DNA of 12,599 nt from an uncultured Paraprevotella sp. (lineage in GTDB: Bacteria; Bacteroidota; Bacteroidia; Bacteroidales; Bacteroidaceae), in the NCBI GenBank assembly GCA_910584955.1, contig CAJUDC010000074.1:1-12599 (forward strand). Reading direction: 5' to 3'. The first letter of the stretch is position 1, and the number at the start of each line of letters is the position of its first letter. Below the pieces are notes generated by a model. That model saw nothing but the letters and a program-made list of their open reading frames with translations. It was not told the DNA's origin and made no database searches. Of this stretch, positions 7,022 through 12,599 are shown in pieces. Both the position numbers and the translations under genes were made by a program.

Positions 7022-7052
7022 CAAAAATAGTAAATTATTTACTTTATCCAAA
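7022..7052 (-). promoter_or_regulatory. Bacteroides-type promoter for the zap operon
   Basis: On the minus strand TTTG (7052-7049) is followed after exactly 19 bases by TATTTTTG (7029-7022), a full match to the TTTG / TAnnTTTG consensus of the Bacteroidota primary sigma factor. Transcription would start a few bases beyond 7022, giving a leader of only about 10-15 bases before the ATG at 7004. It lies between the stop of the 213-residue gene and the ZapB-like gene. Confidence 0.8.
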
Positions 7053-7069
7053 GTGATGAGCACCAAAAG

Positions 7070-7711
7070 TTATTTTTTCTTTAGGTCCGGCTCGCTTGTT
7101 TTCGGTTCTTTTTTCGCCAGCATTACGATGTTGTAGACGTATTCCGTCATCCAGCTTTCCGAATAGCCCAGGAAACTTTGGTATTTGCGGAGGCTTACAC
7201 AGGTGCGTCTGACACCTTCGTCGCTCCAGTCGTTTTTCGTCATGATTTTATGTACGGTGGTAGCCGTCATGTTGCGTAGCGCCTTGTGGAACAGCGCCGG
7301 CATGCGGAATTTCCACTGCATCAGGTTCCCCATCAGCATCATGAGGTCCTGGCTGAATCCCTGGAACATGAGCAGATAGCCTTTTACGTCGTTGACATTC
7401 TTGCAACGGCCCTTGATGCTGCCGTCGATTTCCTTGAAGAAACTGTCGCTGAGACCGTACATGTCGGTCAGCATTTTCTTGCAGCGGTTTTTCTCTCCTA
7501 TGCCCAGTTTGTTGTTTACCGTAGGCACGTGCAGCGTCTGTTTAAAGATACGGAGGTCGGGCAGGAAGGCCAGATTCGTGATGCCTAACTGCATGGCCAT
7601 GACGGCTTGGTAGTACACACGAATCAGCGTCATGAAGTCTTCCATGCCGCCGACACGCACACCCGTTTCTTCGGCCTTTTTCTTGCCGAACAGGAATGAT
7701 AATATGTTCAT
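7070..7711 (-). CDS. Conserved-looking hypothetical protein, function unknown
   Basis: 213 residues; I do not recognise the family. The N-terminus (MNILSFLFGKKKAEE) is a short hydrophobic stretch followed by lysines, too short for a signal peptide or stable membrane helix, but it could be an amphipathic anchor. The body is predicted mostly helical and rich in Met, Phe and basic residues (FMTLIRVYYQAVMAMQL; YLLMFQGFSQDLMMLMGNLMQWKF). Three cysteines are scattered (CKK, CKN, CVS), with no paired metal motif. The tail is charged (KKEPKTSEPDLKKK). It lies 48 bases after rfbA, with a short hairpin in the spacer, and could share the upstream promoter at 10127-10158. Codon use resembles the neighbours, so recent transfer is not suggested. 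The start ATG at 7709-7711 follows an A-rich run without a Shine-Dalgarno sequence. Confidence 0.8.
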   Translation of the reverse strand: MNILSFLFGKKKAEETGVRVGGMEDFMTLIRVYYQAVMAMQLGITNLAFLPDLRIFKQTLHVPTVNNKLGIGEKNRCKKMLTDMYGLSDSFFKEIDGSIKGRCKNVNDVKGYLLMFQGFSQDLMMLMGNLMQWKFRMPALFHKALRNMTATTVHKIMTKNDWSDEGVRRTCVSLRKYQSFLGYSESWMTEYVYNIVMLAKKEPKTSEPDLKKK

Positions 7712-7734
7712 GTTTTTTTTATGGTTATAAATGA

Positions 7735-7749
7735 GACGCCGGGGGCGTC
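7735..7749 (-). other. Short GC hairpin in the spacer after rfbA
   Basis: GACGCC (7735-7740) pairs with GGCGTC (7744-7749) around a 3-base loop. No T-run follows directly on the minus strand, so it is unlikely to be an efficient terminator. It could slow read-through, protect an mRNA end, or be incidental. Confidence 0.4.
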
Positions 7750-7759
7750 GGATAAATGA

Positions 7760-8647
7760 TTATTGTTCTTTCTGTTCTTCTGCCACTTTCAGTAAATATT
7801 GTCCGTATTGGTTCTTGAGCATCGGACGGGCCAGCTCTTGTAATTTTTCTCGGCTGATCCATCCTTTGCGGTAGGCGATACCCTCCAGACAGGCGATCTT
7901 GAGGCCCTGCCGTTTTTCTATCACTTCGATGAAGGTGCTGGCCTCGCTCAGGCTGTCGTGTGTCCCGGTATCGAGCCAGGCGAATCCACGGCCCAACGTT
8001 TGTACTTTCAACTCCCGGTCTGCCAGGAATTGCTGGTTGACTGTCGTAATTTCCAGTTCACCCCGGGCTGAGGGCTTGATATGCTTGGCCACATCGACTA
8101 CTTTATTCGGATAAAAGTACAGCCCTACCACAGCATAGTTGCTTTTGGGGAGTTTCGGTTTCTCCTCAATGCTCAGGCAATTCCCTTCTTTGTCGAATTC
8201 CGCTACGCCGTAGCGTTCGGGGTCGTTTACCCAATATCCGAATACGGTGGCCTTTCCGGCTTGCTCGGCTTGGGTGACGGCTTCACGCAACAGAGCGGAA
8301 AAACCGGCGCCGTGGAAGATATTATCTCCCAGTACCAGACAGACGCTGTCGTTGCCGATGAATGATTCACCGATCAAAAAGGCTTGGGCCAGACCGTCCG
8401 GTGAGGGTTGCTCGGCGTATTCGAAAGTTACGCCGTAGTCGGAGCCGTCGCCCAACAGACGTTTGAATCCCGGAAGGTCGTAGGGAGTGGATATGATAAG
8501 GATTTCCCGGATGCCGGCCAGCATCAGAACGGAAATCGGGTAATAGATCATCGGTTTGTCAAAGATAGGCAACAACTGTTTGCTCACTCCTTTGGTAATG
8601 GGGTAAAGCCGGGTGCCGGAGCCGCCGGCCAGAACAATTCCTTTCAT
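7760..8647 (-). CDS. rfbA: Glucose-1-phosphate thymidylyltransferase
   Basis: 295 residues, full length for RfbA/RmlA. It joins glucose-1-phosphate and dTTP to give dTDP-glucose, the first step toward dTDP-L-rhamnose and other deoxysugars. The nucleotide-binding motif GGSGTRLYP is at 8-16, with KQLLPIFDKPMIYYPI at 23-38. The metal-binding LGDNIFHG is at 106-113 (Asp108), the sugar-binding EEKP at 161-164, RGELEIT at 195-201, and WLDTGTHDSL at 224-233 with Asp226 as second metal ligand. All key residues are intact. The enzyme is cytoplasmic. It starts 21 bases after the transferase gene on the same strand, with no promoter between, so they form an operon. The usual partners rfbB, rfbC and rfbD are not in the window. 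Confidence 0.97.
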   Translation of the reverse strand: MKGIVLAGGSGTRLYPITKGVSKQLLPIFDKPMIYYPISVLMLAGIREILIISTPYDLPGFKRLLGDGSDYGVTFEYAEQPSPDGLAQAFLIGESFIGNDSVCLVLGDNIFHGAGFSALLREAVTQAEQAGKATVFGYWVNDPERYGVAEFDKEGNCLSIEEKPKLPKSNYAVVGLYFYPNKVVDVAKHIKPSARGELEITTVNQQFLADRELKVQTLGRGFAWLDTGTHDSLSEASTFIEVIEKRQGLKIACLEGIAYRKGWISREKLQELARPMLKNQYGQYLLKVAEEQKEQ

Positions 8648-8668
8648 ATATATAATATAGGTGTATTT

Positions 8669-10075
8669 TTAATAAGCGTTTTCTTCGTTACGCCGTAAGG
8701 TATTCCAGATGGTGAGCCACATAATGCGGATGTCGAGCCAGAAAGTCCAGTGTTCCACGTACCAGATGTCGGCGTGTACACGCTTTTCCATTTGGCTGAG
8801 TTCTTTGGTCTCTCCCCGGAATCCTTGTACCTGGGCCCAGCCTGTGATGCCGGGCTTGACCCAATGGCGCACCATGTACTTGTTGATCAGTTGTGAGTAT
8901 TTTTCCGTATGAAGCAGCATATGGGGCCGTGGTCCTACCAGGCTCATGTCGCCTCGGAATACATTGATAAACTGCGGTAGCTCGTCGATATTCGTCCTTC
9001 TCATCAGATCGCCGAATTTGAATTTACGGGGATCGTTTTCGGTGGCCTGTATTTTGTCGGCATCCTTGTTGACATGCATGCTGCGAAACTTGAAGCAGTT
9101 AAAGATTTTGCCGTTCAGCCCGTTTCTTTTCTGCTTGAAGAATACGGGACCGGGACTGGAACGTTTGATAATAATGGCGACAATCAGATAAACAATGGGG
9201 AATAAAGTGATAAGAAACGTCCCGGATACGATAATGTCAAATGCTCGTTTGATGAAACTATTCCCGATGCTCTGAAGCGGTTCGCTTCGGGAAGATAAAA
9301 GCATGGTGCTTCCTACATGAGACATCACCATGTTGCGGCGTAAATAGCTGAGGTAAGCCGGCAAAGCGTAAAAACGTACGACATTGTTTTCACAATAGCT
9401 GTACATGCCGAAAATCTCGGCTCTAGGGGTGCCGGCTATGGCACAATACAAATCCGTGATGTGCGGGTTCTTTTTCAAAAACGGTATCACTTCCGTTACG
9501 TTGCCCAGGCGGGGCGCTCCTTCAAGTTTTTTGTCGTCATTATTGGTGAATACGCCCAGGATGTGGTAGCCGTAGGAGCGGTTTTGAAATTGCTGGGCCA
9601 ACTCTTCGAACTCTTCCGTGTTGCCTACAAAAATAACATTGCGCTGGTTGCGCCCTCCTTTACGGGCATGTTTTACCATGGAACGGAATGACAAGCGCTC
9701 TATAATCAGAAGAAGTGTAAAGAGACAGAAGAAGCAAACGGCGAACGAACGTGAGAAAGTGCTACTTTTGATGGCGTATTGTACGGCGGAGTAGAGGATG
9801 ATTTGTAAAAATGTGAGCCGTACAACGCGTTCCACGATGCGGTCGCTCCGTACGACACGCCCCAGCAGAATGGGAGGTGTGACCAGAGAAGGCGGCAGAT
9901 AACACAGGATGGCAAGGACCATGTTTTCCCATAGAGGGAAATTGTTGGTCTTGGACGGCTCCCAGAAGGTCAGTGCATAGTAGGTGATAATCATGCTCAC
10001 GCATAGTAAAATAACATCGCAGATGCAGATGGTCGTTTTGATTATGCCGGATTCTTCCAAATCTCTTCTTTTCAT
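8669..10075 (-). CDS. Undecaprenyl-phosphate sugar-1-phosphate transferase (WcaJ-like priming enzyme)
   Basis: 468 residues with the layout of the large polyprenyl glycosylphosphotransferases. About four membrane helices lie at 12-34, 48-70, 85-103 and 109-126. A Rossmann-like domain follows (NVIFVGN at 146-152, to about 265). A hydrophobic hairpin at 280-303 leads into the catalytic bacterial sugar transferase domain. Catalytic landmarks are FKFRSM at 328-333, the Asp364-Glu365 pair in DELPQ, SLVGPRP at 378-384 and VKPGITGWAQVQG at 406-418. It would load a hexose-1-phosphate, often glucose, onto undecaprenyl phosphate, starting a surface polysaccharide; sugar specificity cannot be read from sequence. 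It heads an operon with rfbA from the promoter at 10127-10158, divergent from the Wzc-like gene. ATG 10073-10075 is the natural start. Confidence 0.95.
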   Translation of the reverse strand: MKRRDLEESGIIKTTICICDVILLCVSMIITYYALTFWEPSKTNNFPLWENMVLAILCYLPPSLVTPPILLGRVVRSDRIVERVVRLTFLQIILYSAVQYAIKSSTFSRSFAVCFFCLFTLLLIIERLSFRSMVKHARKGGRNQRNVIFVGNTEEFEELAQQFQNRSYGYHILGVFTNNDDKKLEGAPRLGNVTEVIPFLKKNPHITDLYCAIAGTPRAEIFGMYSYCENNVVRFYALPAYLSYLRRNMVMSHVGSTMLLSSRSEPLQSIGNSFIKRAFDIIVSGTFLITLFPIVYLIVAIIIKRSSPGPVFFKQKRNGLNGKIFNCFKFRSMHVNKDADKIQATENDPRKFKFGDLMRRTNIDELPQFINVFRGDMSLVGPRPHMLLHTEKYSQLINKYMVRHWVKPGITGWAQVQGFRGETKELSQMEKRVHADIWYVEHWTFWLDIRIMWLTIWNTLRRNEENAY

Positions 10076-10126
10076 GCCGTATCCTTAATTTAAATTGAAA
10101 GAAAATACATAAAATTTTATTTCTGA

Positions 10127-10158
10127 CAAAGGTAGAGATTAAAATTTAATATTGCAAA
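10127..10158 (-). promoter_or_regulatory. Bacteroides-type promoter for the priming transferase-rfbA operon
   Basis: On the minus strand TTTG (10158-10155) is followed after 20 bases by TACCTTTG (10134-10127), a full consensus match. Transcription should start near 10120, giving a leader of about 45 bases before the ATG at 10075. The leader is AT-rich and shows no obvious riboswitch. Confidence 0.8.
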
Positions 10159-10248
10159 TTATTTTACTTTTCGATAGGACTTTTATTTTTATAGCTTTTA
10201 TTCATGTTCGGATTTTTCGATCCGGTTATTTTTTTTCGCTAAAAATAT

Positions 10249-10280
10249 TTTTAAGCTATGCCCTTTTTTGCCTATCTTTG
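10249..10280 (+). promoter_or_regulatory. Bacteroides-type promoter for the Wzc-like gene
   Basis: TATCTTTG at 10273-10280 is a full match to the -7 consensus TAnnTTTG. Twenty bases upstream, TTTT (10249-10252) stands in for the -33 TTTG, a one-base departure. Transcription would start near 10285-10287 with a leader of about 30 bases to the ATG at 10316. With the opposite promoter at 10127-10158 it fills the AT-rich 240-base divergent region (10076-10315); the roughly 90 bases between them could hold a shared regulator site, but I see no clear operator. Confidence 0.78.
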
Positions 10281-10315
10281 CACCCGATTAATTGTAAAAA
10301 ACTGTAAATACGTTT

Positions 10316-12599
10316 ATGGCTGATAATCTGAACAACGAGATTTTAATGGATGAGAACGAATCCGGTTTGAATCTGAAAACAATTTGGATGATACTAGTGC
10401 TTCATTGGCATTGGTTTGTTTTGTCGGTGATTGTGTGCCTCACCGGATCGTTCCTTTATCTGCGCTATAAGCATCCGGTATATTCATCGGCTGTCAAGAT
10501 CCTTATCAAGGACGATACGGACAAGTCTCCCTCCATGCAGCGAAGTATGGATTTGGCACAAGTCGGCATCATATCCAACAGTAACGGGTTTGACAACGAA
10601 CTGGAGATTTTGAGAAGTAAGAAGATAGCCACGCGTACGGTGCGGAATCTGAAGCTGTATGTGACCTATAAAAAGGAAGGTAAGGTGCGTTCGACCGAAT
10701 TGTACAAGGATTCGCCGGTATTGGTTGATTTGGATGAGTTGTCATTGGACCATTTGGAAGAGGTGATTACGCTGGAACTTTCTTCGGTGGGAGAGGGCAT
10801 TTATGTAAAAGGTCTGATCGGCGATAGTCCGATTGAGCAGAAACTGGACCGCTTGCCCGGTACGATACGAACCCAAGCGGGAGTGCTGATGTTCCAGCGC
10901 AATCCGGGATGTCCGATGGACGGGCGGCATTTGTATGTGTCCATTTATCCGCCGGCTTTGATGGGGCAGGCCTATGCGCAGTCGCTTTCTGCCGAAGCAA
11001 CCAGCAAAACGACCACTGTGGCCAAGGTGATGCTTGTGAATACGAATATAAAGCGTTCATTGGATTATTTGGATGAACTCATAAAATCATATAATATCGA
11101 GGCTAACGAGGATAAGAATGAGGTGGCACGGAAAACGGAAGAGTTCATCAATGAGCGTATTAACGTGCTGCAAGGAGAGTTGGATGTTACGGAAAGCCAT
11201 CTGGAGGAGTACAAAAAGAGGAACGAACTTATAAATCTGAAGAACGACGCTACGGCAGCATTGGAGGGAAGCGGCACGTACCAACAGAAACAGGTTGAGA
11301 TGCAGACGCAGCTTATGCTGGTGAAGTCGTTGTTGGATTATGTGGATAATCCTCAAAATGTCATGCAGGTGATACCGGCCAATCTCGGGCTTTCCAGTCG
11401 CGAGGTGAATGAGCAGGTAGCCAAATATAATGACGCGATCTTGCAGCGTAACCGTCTGTTGAAGTCTTCTTCCGAGAACTCTCCTGCAGTGATTGCCCTT
11501 ACCAATGTTGTGGAGGGGTTGTGGCCGGCTATACGGCAGTCGCTCCAGGCCATCTATCAGGATCTGCAAGTTCAGAAACGGGCGATAGACAATCAGTATC
11601 AGCGTTATATGGGTAAGATTTCGAATACGCCCAGTCAGGAACGTATGCTGAATAACATCGGCCGTCAGCAGGAAGTAAAGGCCGGATTGTATTTGTTGTT
11701 ATTGCAGAAACGCGAGGAGAACGCCATTTCATTGGCGTCTACAGCCAACAAGGCGCGTGTGATCGACGCCCCCGAGTTTGTTGCACAGGTTGCCCCCAAA
11801 GTATCCATGATATGGCTGATGGGACTTCTTGCCGGATTGGGTATTCCTATGGCCATATTCCTGCTGTTGAATCTCCTGCGTTTCAAGATTGAGGGACGCG
11901 AGGATGTGGAGCGTTTGACGAAGCTTCCTATTTTGGCTGATATACCTTTGGCTAAACGGTTGGAGAAGGGAACGCGTGCCGTTGTTGTACGTGCCAATAG
12001 CAATGATATGATGGAGGAGGCTTTCCGTGGCCTGCGTACCAATTTGCGTTTTATTCTGGGGCAGAATGAGAAGGTGTTGATCTGTACATCGGTTATTCCC
12101 GGTGAAGGAAAAACATTCATTGCAACCAATCTCGCAATGAGTTTGGCCCTGCTGGGTAAGAAAGTACTTGTCGTAGGATTGGATATTCGTAAACCTCGTT
12201 TGATACGTCTCTTCGGATTGAAGGAGGACAAGCGGGGTATTACTTCGTTCTTGGCCAATGATGTGGATGACGTTGAGTTCCTGAAGGCTCAGGTTACGCA
12301 CGGAGTGTTGAACGAGAATATGGACGTGTTGCCGGCCGGTGTTTGTCCGCCGAATCCCGGTGAGCTGATTTCGAAAGATTTGTTAGATAAGGCAATCAAC
12401 CATTTCCGTGAAATATATGACTATGTGATTATTGATACACCGCCGGTTGGTCTGGTAAGCGATACGTTGGAATTGGGACGCGTAGGAGACGCAACGCTCT
12501 TTATGTGCCGTGCCGATTATTCTCTAAAATCCAATTTTGATATGATCAACCAGATTGTTGCCGATAAGAAAATGCCTAAGGTGAATATGGTACTGAATG
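10316..12599 (+). CDS. Wzc-like polysaccharide chain-length regulator / tyrosine autokinase (3' end missing)
   Basis: An open frame of 761 codons from ATG 10316 runs off the window without a stop; an in-frame TAA at 10295 fixes the start. Domain order is that of BY-kinases of capsule and exopolysaccharide export: a short cytoplasmic N-terminus, membrane helix at about 25-48, Wzz-type periplasmic domain, coiled coil at about 268-311, a G-rich segment with TPSQERML at 438-445, a second helix at about 498-519, and the cytoplasmic kinase. The kinase has Walker A PGEGKT (595-600), Walker A' GLDIRKPR with Asp623, and Walker B VIIDTPP with Asp707. The tyrosine-rich tail expected at the C-terminus lies beyond the edge; about 50 residues are probably missing. 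It would control polymer length and cycle export with Wza by phosphorylation. No wza gene lies between its promoter and its start. Confidence 0.95.
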   Translation, partial: MADNLNNEILMDENESGLNLKTIWMILVLHWHWFVLSVIVCLTGSFLYLRYKHPVYSSAVKILIKDDTDKSPSMQRSMDLAQVGIISNSNGFDNELEILRSKKIATRTVRNLKLYVTYKKEGKVRSTELYKDSPVLVDLDELSLDHLEEVITLELSSVGEGIYVKGLIGDSPIEQKLDRLPGTIRTQAGVLMFQRNPGCPMDGRHLYVSIYPPALMGQAYAQSLSAEATSKTTTVAKVMLVNTNIKRSLDYLDELIKSYNIEANEDKNEVARKTEEFINERINVLQGELDVTESHLEEYKKRNELINLKNDATAALEGSGTYQQKQVEMQTQLMLVKSLLDYVDNPQNVMQVIPANLGLSSREVNEQVAKYNDAILQRNRLLKSSSENSPAVIALTNVVEGLWPAIRQSLQAIYQDLQVQKRAIDNQYQRYMGKISNTPSQERMLNNIGRQQEVKAGLYLLLLQKREENAISLASTANKARVIDAPEFVAQVAPKVSMIWLMGLLAGLGIPMAIFLLLNLLRFKIEGREDVERLTKLPILADIPLAKRLEKGTRAVVVRANSNDMMEEAFRGLRTNLRFILGQNEKVLICTSVIPGEGKTFIATNLAMSLALLGKKVLVVGLDIRKPRLIRLFGLKEDKRGITSFLANDVDDVEFLKAQVTHGVLNENMDVLPAGVCPPNPGELISKDLLDKAINHFREIYDYVIIDTPPVGLVSDTLELGRVGDATLFMCRADYSLKSNFDMINQIVADKKMPKVNMVLN

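Noticed and set aside
11665..12301. Minus-strand open frames of 190-197 codons near the right end
   Set aside because: They are shadows of the Wzc-like kinase domain, which carries intact Walker motifs on the plus strand.

Overview
The window reads as chromosomal DNA from a member of the Bacteroidales, probably Bacteroidaceae or a close relative. The evidence is three promoters matching the Bacteroides-type layout (TTTG or a near match, 19-20 bases, then TAnnTTTG), mostly absent Shine-Dalgarno sequences, an RNase Y / ZapA / ZapB-like cluster, and a Wzi-family outer-membrane protein of the Bacteroidota type. The species cannot be fixed from the sequence. All large genes belong to recognisable families apart from one 213-residue protein. 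I found no tRNA, rRNA, insertion sequence, phage gene or CRISPR array.

Layout. Bases 1-2404 (+ strand) hold the end of one unidentified gene, a cobalamin-binding-type radical SAM protein and a family-2 glycosyltransferase, closed by a strong hairpin terminator. They look like the tail of a glycan-biosynthesis operon. Bases 2683-4660 (- strand) hold a Wzi-family outer-membrane protein followed by a small lipocalin-like lipoprotein, convergent with the first operon. Bases 4757-7004 (- strand) are a housekeeping block: a ZapB-like coiled-coil protein, ZapA and RNase Y, with a clear promoter at the head and a bidirectional terminator at the end. A structured 115-base spacer lies between zapA and rny. 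Bases 7070-10075 (- strand) hold a polyprenyl-phosphate sugar-1-phosphate transferase, RfbA and the unknown 213-residue protein. Bases 10316-12599 (+ strand) hold a Wzc-like chain-length regulator/tyrosine kinase that runs off the end of the window. The last two units diverge from a 240-base region with a good promoter on each strand.

How the genes fit together. The transferase at 8669-10075 would start a surface polysaccharide by loading the first sugar phosphate onto undecaprenyl phosphate. RfbA would supply dTDP-glucose, the precursor of dTDP-rhamnose and related sugars. The Wzc-like kinase would control chain length and export, and the glycosyltransferase would extend a glycan. The Wzi-like protein would act at the outer membrane. 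The cell-division and RNA-decay genes sit between two polysaccharide gene sets. No Wza export channel, Wzx flippase, Wzy polymerase or rfbBCD genes are visible, so these must lie elsewhere if the pathway is complete.

I see no clearly new system. The best leads are the structured zapA-rny spacer, the unknown protein at 7070-7711, the radical SAM/glycosyltransferase pair, and the lipoprotein paired with the Wzi-like protein.
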